Source: an uncultured Lachnospiraceae bacterium
GTDB taxonomy: Bacteria > Bacillota > Clostridia > Lachnospirales > Lachnospiraceae
Direction: 5' to 3'
DNA: 32,447 nucleotides
Assembly: GCA_910588775.1 (NCBI GenBank)
Contig: CAJURH010000027.1
Coordinates: forward strand, 1-32,447
Shown here: positions 16,193 to 23,912 of the stretch, in pieces
Layout: every line of letters starts with the position of its first letter
How positions within the stretch are numbered: the first letter of the stretch is position 1
Translations under genes and position numbers: made by a program
The notes under the pieces: model-generated
The model's input: the letters and a program-made list of their open reading frames with translations, nothing else
The model's database searches: none
Told to the model about the DNA's origin: nothing

Positions 16193-16247
16193 CCCCCATA
16201 GGGGGTTTTTGCCGCATTCCGTTTTGTGGCAGGTCTATTCCTTTTTG
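16191..16247 (-). promoter_or_regulatory. Composite operator-like element, ATPase-side copy
   Basis: In minus-strand order: CAAAAA-GGAATAGA (16234-16247), 13 bases, GGAATGCGG (16212-16220), four bases, then the perfect dyad AACCCCC-TAT-GGGGGTT (16191-16207) that runs into the -35. The same parts in the same order and almost the same spacing occur before nikB at 18400-18455. The position at about -36 to -90 suits an activator site. Confidence 0.65.
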
Positions 16248-16308
16248 TAATACTATATTTTTATATTCTTTTGTGATGCAATCATTGCCATTCTGAAATT
16301 ATATACGC

Positions 16309-16355
16309 AAAAAATAGCCGTTCTGTTCTTTTGGTGAGAATAACGGCTATTTTTT
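16309..16355. terminator. Bidirectional terminator between permease and ATPase genes
   Basis: AAAAAATAGCCGTT (16309-16322) and AACGGCTATTTTTT (16342-16355) form a perfect 14-bp stem with a 19-base loop. Runs of A and T at the foot allow termination in both directions, and it should end the permease transcript that comes from nikC. Confidence 0.8.
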
Positions 16356-16385
16356 AGCTTAAACTATTTTGCCGGATTGGGTGAA

Positions 16386-16532
16386 ATGCAGCCGCCGGGC
16401 GGCGTCCAGATTGCGGGAACTATGCCGGACGCCGTCTGGAAAACATGGTCTGGCCAACTGAAGGCAAAACTGACAAAAGTTCTCGGATATGGAATCGGCG
16501 AACCAGAAGACGGCTATGATTTTCAATGCTGA
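16386..16532 (+). pseudogene. Coding-like remnant or small ORF of 48 codons on the plus strand
   Basis: A plus-strand frame MQPPGGVQIAGTMPDAVWKT continues to KVLGYGIGEPEDGYDFQC and a TGA at 16530. It is the only plus-strand coding-like stretch within the minus-strand cluster. Composition (GYGIG, EPEDGYDF, tryptophans) looks like the C-terminus of a real enzyme. There is an in-frame stop at 16341 and only a weak ribosome binding site, so it is probably the tail of a lost gene. I cannot name the family. It ends 8 bases before the convergent nikC stop. Confidence 0.35.
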
Positions 16533-16540
16533 AAATAACG

Positions 16541-17395
16541 TCAACGGCTCCTGGGGTCCAGCATGTCCCGCACCGTATCCCCCACCAGATTAAACAGCAT
16601 TACCGTAAGAAAAATCGCGCACCCCGGCGCCAGTATCACCCACGGGGACGTCTGCAGCATGCTCCTTCCATTGCTCATCATGGAACCCCATTCCGCCATG
16701 GGTGGAGCCGCGCCCAACCCCAGAAACGAAAGCCCCGCGATTTCCATAATCATAGTCCCAATATCTAAAACCGCCGTCACAATCACCGGCCCGGCGATAT
16801 TGGGCGCCACATGTCTGAGAAGAATCTTCCCCGTACCGGACCCGGCCAGCTTCGCCGCCGCTATATATGGCGCATTTTTGATTGCCATCACTTGGCCGCG
16901 GGCGATACGCGCATATTTCGGCCAGGAAATGCAGGCCAGCGCCAACACCGCGTTCAAAACTCCGCCGCTTAGGACGCTGGCCACCGCAATGGCGAACACC
17001 ATCCCTGGAAAGGCCAGAAAAACATCCGACGTTCGCATCAGAAACGCGTCCACTTTCCCTCCGCGATAACCGCACAAAACGCCCACCGCGCTGCCAACCG
17101 CTGTGATGACAACCACCAGCAGAAGCGCTGAGAAAATGGTAGTCTGCGCTCCCACAATCACCCTGGACAGCATGTCCCTTCCATAGCGGTCCGTCCCCAG
17201 AAGATGCGCCGCGCTAGGGGGCTTTAGCGCATTTCCCAGATCTTGCTCATAGGGGTCACAGGGCGCAAGATACGGGGCCAACGCCGCCGCCAAAAGAACC
17301 AGCAGCGCCAGCGTCCCCAGAAAAATCATTTTATATTTAGTATAATCTTTTCGGACTTTCTGACTCCGAACGGTTATCTTCTCCTTCACGCTCAT
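16541..17395 (-). CDS. ABC transporter permease (DppC/NikC-like)
   Basis: 284 residues from the ATG at 17395, which overlaps the nikB stop as ATGA; the longer frame up to 17563 is an out-of-frame reading of nikB. An N-terminal cytoplasmic part with one membrane helix (LGTLALLVLLAAALAPYLAP) is followed by the family motif HLLGTDRYGRDMLSRVIVGA and further helices. The permease coupling loop is RIARGQVMAIKNAPYIAAAK, and the LSFLGLGAAPPMAEWGSM motif is typical of DppC/NikC. Length is normal. With the nikB-like partner it forms the membrane channel. Confidence 0.92.
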   Translation of the reverse strand: MSVKEKITVRSQKVRKDYTKYKMIFLGTLALLVLLAAALAPYLAPCDPYEQDLGNALKPPSAAHLLGTDRYGRDMLSRVIVGAQTTIFSALLLVVVITAVGSAVGVLCGYRGGKVDAFLMRTSDVFLAFPGMVFAIAVASVLSGGVLNAVLALACISWPKYARIARGQVMAIKNAPYIAAAKLAGSGTGKILLRHVAPNIAGPVIVTAVLDIGTMIMEIAGLSFLGLGAAPPMAEWGSMMSNGRSMLQTSPWVILAPGCAIFLTVMLFNLVGDTVRDMLDPRSR

Positions 17396-18336
17396 GCGCC
17401 CTCCCATCCCAGACGGATTCTGGGGTCCAGATAGTGATAGAGAATGTCCGTCACCAAATTCACACATACATAAATCACCGCCATCCAAATTACATACGCC
17501 TGTATCACCGGATAATCCCGCATGGTGATGGCGTCCACCGCCATCTTGCCCACGCCGTCCCACATGAAGATGGATTCCACGATGGCTGTGCCGCCCAGAA
17601 GAGAGCCGACGGAAAGGGCCAGCAACGTGACAATGGTCAGCATAGCGGACTTCAGCACACTGAAGTAGAGAATCCGCCGTTCCCCCACGCCCCGCGCCCG
17701 CGCTCCCTGCACATAATCTTTATTCAGCTCCTCCAACACCGTGGCCCGCACCTGCCTGGTGTATTTAGAGGCCATAGCCAGCGCCAAGGTCAGCGTGGGT
17801 AAAATCACGCTCTTCCATCCAGCCGCGTTTCCCATCACCGGAAGCAAGTTCAATTTCAACGAAAAGAAATAAATCAACAGCAGGGACACAAAAAAGTTGG
17901 GCATGGAATTTCCAATGAAACTCAAAAACCGAATCAGATAATCTGTAAACTTATTCTGCCTGACCGCCGCCAAAACGCCCAGCGGAATGGATATGAAAAC
18001 AGTCAGCAAGACAGACGTGACCGTCAGGTAAATCGTAGCCGGAAGCTTCTCCAGAAAAGTGGAAAACACTGGCCGCTTCGATACAAAAGACACCCCCATA
18101 TCTCCCGTCAAAACGCCCGAAAGCCAGAGCGCGTATTGCTGCACAAGCGGCTTATCAAGCCCCAGCTCCTCGCGAAGCTTTTGTTTTTCCTCCTCCGACA
18201 TAACCGTTCCAGTATTGCTCTCCATCTGGCTGACCACATCCGACGCTCCTGCATTTGTCAGCAAAAAAGACAGGAAAGTAATCCCCAGTAAAATCGGAAT
18301 CAACTGAAGACACCTTTTCGCTATGTATTTTCTCAT
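17392..18336 (-). CDS. ABC transporter permease (DppB/NikB-like)
   Basis: 314 residues with six predicted helices. The start MRKYIAKRCLQLIPILLGIT is typical of DppB/NikB, followed by LGLDKPLVQQYALWLSGVL, GDMGVSF, PATIYLTVTSVLLTVFISIP, the GNSMPNFF motif, and the coupling loop with KYTRQVRATVLEELNKDYVQ ARARG. The end has YLDPRIRLG. GAAGGAG lies 7 bases before the ATG. It is first in the permease unit and starts from the promoter at 18372-18401. Confidence 0.93.
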   Translation of the reverse strand: MRKYIAKRCLQLIPILLGITFLSFLLTNAGASDVVSQMESNTGTVMSEEEKQKLREELGLDKPLVQQYALWLSGVLTGDMGVSFVSKRPVFSTFLEKLPATIYLTVTSVLLTVFISIPLGVLAAVRQNKFTDYLIRFLSFIGNSMPNFFVSLLLIYFFSLKLNLLPVMGNAAGWKSVILPTLTLALAMASKYTRQVRATVLEELNKDYVQGARARGVGERRILYFSVLKSAMLTIVTLLALSVGSLLGGTAIVESIFMWDGVGKMAVDAITMRDYPVIQAYVIWMAVIYVCVNLVTDILYHYLDPRIRLGWEGA

Positions 18337-18371
18337 GTTCTTCTCCTTCGCAAACGGTTTGCACTGTCCCT

Positions 18372-18401
18372 ATTATATCCCCAATAAAAAAAGCGGCACA
18401 A
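18372..18401 (-). promoter_or_regulatory. Promoter of the permease unit
   Basis: Minus-strand TTGTGC (18396-18401), 18-base spacer and TATAAT (18372-18377), with a leader of about 30 bases to the ATG at 18336. The spacer contains the U-run of the upstream terminator. Confidence 0.75.
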
Positions 18402-18423
18402 CCCCGCAGGGGGGTTATTCCGC
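18386..18423 (-). terminator. Terminator of the FliK-like/FlhB-like pair
   Basis: On the minus strand GCGG-AATA-ACCCC-CCTGC-GGGGT-TGTG-CCGC is followed by seven T. It lies about 48 bases after the FlhB-like stop. The stem uses the same bases as the nikB operator dyad and -35 region. Confidence 0.7.
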
Positions 18424-18455
18424 ATTCCATTTCGTAATCTATCTATTCCATTTTG
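18400..18455 (-). promoter_or_regulatory. Composite operator-like element, permease-side copy
   Basis: In minus-strand order: CAAAAT-GGAATAGA (18442-18455), 13 bases, GGAATGCGG (18420-18428), three bases, then AACCCCCC-TG-CGGGGTT (18400-18416) that runs into the -35. It matches the ATPase-side copy at 16191-16247 in parts, order and spacing (one base difference). Confidence 0.65.
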
Positions 18456-18470
18456 GCATATGTAGGTTCC

Positions 18471-18866
18471 CTAAACCTCATCTTCCTCCAAGTTCGCGTC
18501 CTCCTGTTCTGGATAGACTTCCTGCGCCGCGATCTCCACCTGGTCTTTCTCCGGCTGTTCTTCCTGCGTCTCTTCGTCTTCCTCCAATGGCTGAGACCCA
18601 GGCGCAAAATGCAGAAAATACGCATAGATATCCACCACCGCCTTGTACAGCTCTTCTGGTATCTCCGCGCCCAGATTCAACTGCGACAGCACCGTGGCCA
18701 GTGAATTATCTTCATAGACAGGCACGCCGTTCTCGTTGGCAATCTCCACCATTTTCTCCGCCAGATGCCCCATGCCGGAAGCCACCACCACTGGAGCCGA
18801 TGACTGGCGTTCGTCATATTTTAGGGCAACCGCTTTCCTATTGAGCAAATCATTAAACCGTGACAT
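18471..18866 (-). CDS. FlhB C-terminal-domain-like export switch protein (FlhX/YlqH type)
   Basis: 131 residues. Residues about 10-90 match the cytoplasmic domain of FlhB: KAVALKYDERQSSAPVVVAS, then EKMVEIANENGVPVYEDNSL, and AEIPEELYKAVVDIYAYF. The N-terminal membrane part of FlhB is absent, and so is the NPTH autocleavage motif, which is expected for the stand-alone homologues that correspond to the fragment after the cut. The tail from about 95 is a Glu/Gln-rich acidic extension. It overlaps the FliK-like gene by 14 bases. The same pair of a FliK-like and an FlhB-like gene occurs in Bacillus (ylqG-ylqH). It may replace or modulate FlhB in export switching. Confidence 0.85.
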   Translation of the reverse strand: MSRFNDLLNRKAVALKYDERQSSAPVVVASGMGHLAEKMVEIANENGVPVYEDNSLATVLSQLNLGAEIPEELYKAVVDIYAYFLHFAPGSQPLEEDEETQEEQPEKDQVEIAAQEVYPEQEDANLEEDEV

Positions 18867-20268
18867 TTACCGCATTCTTCCTTTCAAATATTTTTGGAAA
18901 CGCCTGAGATATGGAGATAGGTTCCGCCGCCTTCTCCAGAATCAGCGACCGGAAAGAAATTCCATTCTGGGCCATAATCACTTCCAGCGCGCCCTGAATT
19001 TCCTTCTCCTTATCAGCCAACGCCTCCGGGTAAGATAGATACATATCCATTTTCCCATCCCCGTACAAAATAATCGCGTCAAAAAAGCCCACGTCCTTGA
19101 TATCGAACTTCAAAAGCGCTTTCGTCTTCTTGCCTTCCCCCTGGGCCGCCCCACTCTCATCGTCCGGATCGATCCACATCTCCGAGAACATGGTCTGACC
19201 ATTTAACTCCAACGGCAGCATCAGATGCAGCACTGGCATATACACGCTCTCATTGAGCAGCACCGCATTCATCAGATTCTGGAATACCTGCTTGTTTTCC
19301 AGGCCGGCCTCCCCTTTCACGCCGTATTCCACCATATTAAGAAATTTATCCGCCCATCCGTTCCCCTTAACGGCTTTCTCATAGCTGGTGCTCTGAAGAA
19401 TCTGTATCAGCTTATCCGGTGGAATATTCTGAAACTTCGCCCGAAATCCCTGAAAATTCAAAAGCTTCATAAAATTATCCATCAGCTTATTCAGACTGCC
19501 GTTCTCATATCTGGCCGTGTTGGCCGTCAGCACCCCGATGAGATCCCGAATTACGCCGAAATCTCGGGTCTTGGCTACGTATTCACCCAGCATGGGAATC
19601 ACTTCATTCTTAAGTAACCCCGCATTACTCGCCGTGTCCCCCGGCGCCGCCTGCATATCCAGCTTCGTCATCATCTGCTGGAGCATTTCCCGGTCTGCCC
19701 GGAGCATGTACCTGGAAATCATGTCCATGTTGCCCCGTATATTTTCCAGAAGGTGAGGCCCGGACGACAAATCGTTAATCTGTTTCAGAAAATCCAAAAT
19801 TCCAGCTTTCAGCTCCACGGACTGAGTATCATTCATCACCTGACGGAGCATATTATAAAAGGTCCCTGTATAACGGACGGCGCCATTGGCCTGGTTTTTT
19901 AAGAAACCCACCAGTTCCGCGTCGGACATCTTCATCATCTCCATGAACTTAGCGATCTCTTCCGCAAAATCAGGTCCAATGCCCGCTTCCACTATATTCC
20001 CCATTCCCTGAAGAAACAACGCGGAGAACAACTGGGTAAGCTGCGGCGCCTCGTTAATCTTCTGAATGAAGCTGCCAAAGTTGGACTGGCCGTTAAGCCC
20101 CAGCTTAGTCTGCTGGGAATCCCCGGAATCGGCCCGACCGTCGGGGCGCACCACTTTGCCCGGATCTACAGGGTTCTGTATCTGTTTTTCATTGGTTGTC
20201 AACGGATTATTCTTTACATTATTATCCAGCCCCGCGGGAGGCGTGGTCACTCTCAAAATATTCGGCAT
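18853..20268 (-). CDS. FliK-like protein paired with the FlhB-like protein (YlqG type)
   Basis: 471 residues from the ATG at 20268 (MPNILRV), with AGGTGG 5-6 bases upstream; the GTG at 20277 is less likely. A disordered polar N-terminus (1-60) is followed by a helical Met/Leu-rich central region. The C-terminal domain (about 340-440) contains MLPLELNGQTMFSEMWIDPD and LKFDIKDVGFFDAIILYGDG, and resembles the C-terminal domain of flagellar hook-length control proteins. There is no signal peptide. The gene runs divergently from cheA and overlaps the FlhB-like gene, so the two are probably made in fixed ratio. A role with the flagellar export gate is inferred from this partner and locus; exact function is unproven. 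Confidence 0.7.
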   Translation of the reverse strand: MPNILRVTTPPAGLDNNVKNNPLTTNEKQIQNPVDPGKVVRPDGRADSGDSQQTKLGLNGQSNFGSFIQKINEAPQLTQLFSALFLQGMGNIVEAGIGPDFAEEIAKFMEMMKMSDAELVGFLKNQANGAVRYTGTFYNMLRQVMNDTQSVELKAGILDFLKQINDLSSGPHLLENIRGNMDMISRYMLRADREMLQQMMTKLDMQAAPGDTASNAGLLKNEVIPMLGEYVAKTRDFGVIRDLIGVLTANTARYENGSLNKLMDNFMKLLNFQGFRAKFQNIPPDKLIQILQSTSYEKAVKGNGWADKFLNMVEYGVKGEAGLENKQVFQNLMNAVLLNESVYMPVLHLMLPLELNGQTMFSEMWIDPDDESGAAQGEGKKTKALLKFDIKDVGFFDAIILYGDGKMDMYLSYPEALADKEKEIQGALEVIMAQNGISFRSLILEKAAEPISISQAFPKIFERKNAVNVTV

Positions 20269-20287
20269 TTTTTCCACCTGCTAATAT

Positions 20288-20314
20288 TAATTTTTCCTTC
20301 TACTGTGTCGATAT
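20288..20314 (+). promoter_or_regulatory. Sigma-28 (SigD)-like promoter before cheA
   Basis: TAAT (20288-20291), 15-base spacer, GTCGATAT (20307-20314), compared with the known TAAA-N15-GCCGATAA motif. It lies 50 bases upstream of the cheA ATG. Confidence 0.55.
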
Positions 20315-20318
20315 ACAT

Positions 20319-20347
20319 ACTATATACAAAATTTTAATAAAATACAA
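20319..20347 (-). promoter_or_regulatory. Predicted sigma-A promoter of the FliK-like/FlhB-like pair
   Basis: Minus-strand TTGTAT (20342-20347), 17-base spacer, TATAGT (20319-20324). It lies back-to-back with the sigma-28-like site for cheA, and 50 bases before the FliK-like ATG. Confidence 0.5.
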
Positions 20348-20363
20348 GGCGGTGTTAAAAATT

Positions 20364-22502
20364 ATGGATAACGGTACAGATAGCATGCTTGATATGTATC
20401 TATTCGAGACGAACTCTTTAATGGAACAGCTTGACGAGCTGCTCATTGAGGCAGAAAAAGTCGAGGATTTTAGCACGGACGACGTAAATGAAATCTTCCG
20501 TATCATGCACACCATCAAGGGTTCCTCTGCAATGATGGAGTTTGGTTCCTTAAACCAGATCGCCCATCACATTGAAGACCTGTTTTTCTATATCCGTGAG
20601 AATGGCATGGACGCCATTGCCCCAGATTTGAAAAAGAATCTATTCAATCTCATGTTTAAATCCACGGATATGTTACGGTCTGAAATTGAAAAAGTGGAGA
20701 ATAATGAACCACTTACTGTCAATATCGACAACATCATTGGGGAAATTAATAGTTTTCTGAATAAAATCAGCAATCAACCCGACGCCACAGACAGTTCCGA
20801 AAGCGCCGAAGCCGCATCGGACACTCCGTCTGTGGAAGAACTCAATATGGAACTGGCCAACTGTCCGGATGACAATGCGCCTTTCTTCATTAAAGTTTTG
20901 TTTGAAGAAGGATGTGGAATGGAAAATCTACGGGCATTTATGCTGGTAAACGCTCTGCAGGACCTGCAGCTTAATTTCCGTTTCTACCCGGATGACGTAG
21001 AGACCAACAGCGGTTCCTCCCAGACCATCATCGACAACGGATTTTTCCTGGCTCTGGAAGAAGAAGACCATATCGAAAAAGTGATCGGCGTCATCACCAG
21101 CACCAGCCATATCCAGTCCTATGAAGTTATTGAGAACGCCCGGCTCAAAAAAGCAGACGCACCGGCCACAGATCCGTCGCCGCAAGCAGAGCCAGCGAAT
21201 ATTTCAAAACCAGACGCACCCGCTCCGGCGCAGGTGGCAAGCGCGGGAAATGCCGAACCAGCGGCCAAACAAACGCAAAGTCCGGCGGCAAACGCAGGCA
21301 GATCTCACGCCGGCCCTGTAAAACAGAGCTTGATCAGCGTGAACTTATCCAAACTGGACGCCCTGGTTGCCATTGTGGGAGAGATCGTGATTACAGAATC
21401 TATGGTAACCTCATCCCCTGACATACAAGGACTCAAGCTGGACAACTTCATGAAATCCACTCGTCAGCTCAGGAAGCTTACGAAAGATCTACAGGATATC
21501 GCCATGTCTCTGCGTATGGTGCCTGTGTCCGGCGTATTCCAGAAGATGAACCGTATTGTGCGTGACATGAAACAGAAATTAAATAAAGACGTGCGCCTCA
21601 CCATCATTGGTGAAGACACAGAAGTGGATAAATCCATCGTGGACGGCATCAGCGACCCGATTATGCACATTGTCCGCAATTCCATGGACCATGGCGTGGA
21701 AGTTTCCTCGGAAGAACGTATCGCCGCGGGCAAAGATCCGCAGGCTGAGATCATCCTTTCCGCCACCCACACCGGCAGCGAAGTTATCATCAAAGTGGAA
21801 GACGACGGTTACGGCATGGACACCGAGAAGATTCTCGCAAAAGCCGCAGGCAATGGAATGCTCACCAAACCAGAGAGCGAATATACGAAGAAAGAAATCC
21901 TGGGACTGCTTTTGCTGCCCGGCTTCTCCACCAACGAACAAGTGACCGAGTACTCTGGAAGAGGCGTAGGCATGGACGTGGTGAAGCGAAACGTGGAATC
22001 TGTGGGCGGAACCGTCTCTATCTCCAGCGAACTGGGTCAGGGAAGCTGCACCACATTGAAGATCCCGCTGACCATGGCGATTGTGGACGGTATGGAGATT
22101 GCCGTAGGACAATCCATTTTCACAGTGCCCATCGCCAACATCCGCCAATCCTTCAAAGTTTCCAATGAGGATGTGGTATACGACGCCGAGGGAAATGAAA
22201 TCGTCAAATGCATGGATGAATTCTACCCCATCATCCGCGTGCACCAACTCTATAATGTGGAGACGGAGATCACCAACATCGAAGACGGTATCTTAATCTG
22301 GGTGGAAGCCAGCGATACCTCCTACTGTCTGTTTGTAGATGAACTCTTAGGCGAGCAACAAGTGGTGGTAAAACCTCTGCCCGCTTATCTGAACAGCTTT
22401 AATATCAAAAACTCCGGCATCAGCGGATGTACGATTCTGGGAAATGGAAACATCAGCATCATCCTGGACATCCTGAGCCTTTATGAGATGGCCCAATATT
22501 AG
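20364..22502 (+). CDS. cheA: Chemotaxis histidine kinase CheA
   Basis: 712 residues from the ATG at 20364 (MDNGTDSMLDMYLFE); the frame is open further upstream, but AAGGCGGTG precedes this ATG. Domains in order: P1 phosphotransfer with His49 in MHTIKGSSAMM; a P2-like CheY/CheB-docking domain (about 155-260, APFFIKVLFEEG); an Ala/Pro-rich linker; P3 dimerisation (about 330-390); P4 kinase with N-box HIVRNSMDHGVE, G1 DDGYGMD, F LLPGFST and G2 GRGVGMDVV; and P5 with IVDGMEIAVGQSIF. All catalytic motifs are intact. It passes phosphate from receptor arrays to CheY and CheB. It is first of a cheA-cheW-cheR-cheB unit, with a sigma-28-like promoter upstream. Confidence 0.96.
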   Translation: MDNGTDSMLDMYLFETNSLMEQLDELLIEAEKVEDFSTDDVNEIFRIMHTIKGSSAMMEFGSLNQIAHHIEDLFFYIRENGMDAIAPDLKKNLFNLMFKSTDMLRSEIEKVENNEPLTVNIDNIIGEINSFLNKISNQPDATDSSESAEAASDTPSVEELNMELANCPDDNAPFFIKVLFEEGCGMENLRAFMLVNALQDLQLNFRFYPDDVETNSGSSQTIIDNGFFLALEEEDHIEKVIGVITSTSHIQSYEVIENARLKKADAPATDPSPQAEPANISKPDAPAPAQVASAGNAEPAAKQTQSPAANAGRSHAGPVKQSLISVNLSKLDALVAIVGEIVITESMVTSSPDIQGLKLDNFMKSTRQLRKLTKDLQDIAMSLRMVPVSGVFQKMNRIVRDMKQKLNKDVRLTIIGEDTEVDKSIVDGISDPIMHIVRNSMDHGVEVSSEERIAAGKDPQAEIILSATHTGSEVIIKVEDDGYGMDTEKILAKAAGNGMLTKPESEYTKKEILGLLLLPGFSTNEQVTEYSGRGVGMDVVKRNVESVGGTVSISSELGQGSCTTLKIPLTMAIVDGMEIAVGQSIFTVPIANIRQSFKVSNEDVVYDAEGNEIVKCMDEFYPIIRVHQLYNVETEITNIEDGILIWVEASDTSYCLFVDELLGEQQVVVKPLPAYLNSFNIKNSGISGCTILGNGNISIILDILSLYEMAQY

Positions 22503-22540
22503 ACCGGGCAATACAACGAATATTTTGGAGGATTTAAAAA

Positions 22541-23041
22541 ATGGCTGAAGACATAAAGAACGTAATAGATGACGATATGGATGAAAGCGTAGAAGTTGTG
22601 GTTGAAAAAGAGCGGTTCCTTACTTTCCGCTCCGCCGACCTGACTTTTGCGGTGAACACCAAATACGTGATTGAGATCATCACCAATCACGCGATCACCA
22701 CATTGCCCATGGTGCCGGAATATATCAAAGGAATCATCAACTTAAGGGGCCAGATTATCCCCATCGTTGACATCCGTCTGCGCCTGGGCAAACCATCCAT
22801 AGATATGGAAATGGAAAGCAGCGACACATGCTGTATCATCGTTCTGGACATTGACTCCATTTCCGTGGGGATTATTGTCGACTCCGTCTCTCAGGTAGTT
22901 GACAGCGAATTGAGCAAGATTTCCCCTGTACCTGTGAACAACCAGCAGGAACTGGTCAACGGCATGATTTCCTTAGACGTGAACAACGTAGTGCTTCTTC
23001 TGGACTGCCAGCAGTTAGTCGACGCGCAAATGATGAGTTAA
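22541..23041 (+). CDS. cheW: Chemotaxis coupling protein CheW
   Basis: 166 residues, one CheW domain (about 24-160): FLTFRSADLTFAVNTKYVIE, LPMVPEYIKGIINLRGQIIP and VDIRLRLGKP. The last two are the receptor/CheA-binding strands conserved in the family. A charged 20-residue N-terminus (ADEDMD-like) precedes it. GGAGG lies 7-8 bases before the ATG. It follows cheA after 38 bases and links the kinase to methyl-accepting receptors, none of which is in this window. Confidence 0.95.
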   Translation: MAEDIKNVIDDDMDESVEVVVEKERFLTFRSADLTFAVNTKYVIEIITNHAITTLPMVPEYIKGIINLRGQIIPIVDIRLRLGKPSIDMEMESSDTCCIIVLDIDSISVGIIVDSVSQVVDSELSKISPVPVNNQQELVNGMISLDVNNVVLLLDCQQLVDAQMMS

Positions 23042-23061
23042 ACGCCAGATAGGAGGAGCCC

Positions 23062-23892
23062 ATGTTAAATATTTCAGATCAGGATTTTACCCGCTTAGTC
23101 GGATTCGTGAAATCCAACTACGGCATCGACCTGAGTAAAAAGCGCCAGCTTATATCCAGCCGCCTGTCCAGCACTGTGGCAGGTATGGGCTATCAGAATT
23201 TCACTGGATATGTGGATCATATTGTCTCCAAAAAAAGTGGTAAAGACAATGAAATCATGTTAAATAAACTGACCACGAATTATACGTATTTCTATAGAGA
23301 GAAAAATCACTTTGATTTTTTCCGGGACACAATACTCCCTTACGTTGTGGAGACCAAGAAGAAAAATCGGGTGATGAGCATCTGGAGCGCCGGATGTTCC
23401 TCTGGCGAAGAACCTTACACCATTACCATGCTTATTAAAGAATTCCTTGGCTCCCAGGCAAGTTCCTGGGATACCAGGATTCTGGCCACAGATATCTCTC
23501 ACGATGTTCTAAGCAAAGCAAAAACCGGCCTGTATGAAGAGGAATCCCTGCGAGAACTTCCCCCGGAATGGAAACGCAGGTATTTCATCCCAGTCAAAGG
23601 CGCGCCTGGCACATATGAAGTTTCCAAAGCCCTGCGCACCAACGTCATATACCGCACCTTTAACTTAATGAATCCTATACAGTTCAAATTAAAATTTGAT
23701 GTGATATTCTGTCGGAATGTTATGATCTATTTTGACCAGGATACCAAAGAAGCCCTGGTAAACCGTTTTTACCAAGCTTCCAACCCAGGAGCCTATTTGT
23801 TGATCGGACACTCCGAAAGCTTGAACAAGGAACGCACGCCTTATGATTATATACAGCCTGCCACGTATCGCAAGAATGAAGACAGCATTTGA
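23062..23892 (+). CDS. cheR: Chemotaxis protein methyltransferase CheR
   Basis: 276 residues. The N-terminal helical part (FTRLVGFVKSNYGIDLSKK, SRLSS) is followed by the SAM-binding domain with NYTYFYREKNHFDFF, the SAM-loop SIWSAGCSSGEEPYT, LATDISHDVLSKAKTGLYEE, and FDVIFCRNVMIYFDQ. All are standard CheR motifs. It methylates glutamate residues of chemoreceptors, opposing CheB. The start is 20 bases after cheW, with AGGAGG upstream. The C-terminal end has no TPR extension or receptor-binding tail motif. Confidence 0.96.
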   Translation: MLNISDQDFTRLVGFVKSNYGIDLSKKRQLISSRLSSTVAGMGYQNFTGYVDHIVSKKSGKDNEIMLNKLTTNYTYFYREKNHFDFFRDTILPYVVETKKKNRVMSIWSAGCSSGEEPYTITMLIKEFLGSQASSWDTRILATDISHDVLSKAKTGLYEEESLRELPPEWKRRYFIPVKGAPGTYEVSKALRTNVIYRTFNLMNPIQFKLKFDVIFCRNVMIYFDQDTKEALVNRFYQASNPGAYLLIGHSESLNKERTPYDYIQPATYRKNEDSI

Positions 23893-23912
23893 AACAGAAA
23901 GGCCGTGAAAAA

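Noticed and set aside
16359..16544. 61-codon minus-strand frame between nikC and the terminator
   Set aside because: It has no ribosome binding site of note and overlaps the plus-strand frame, which looks more like real coding sequence.
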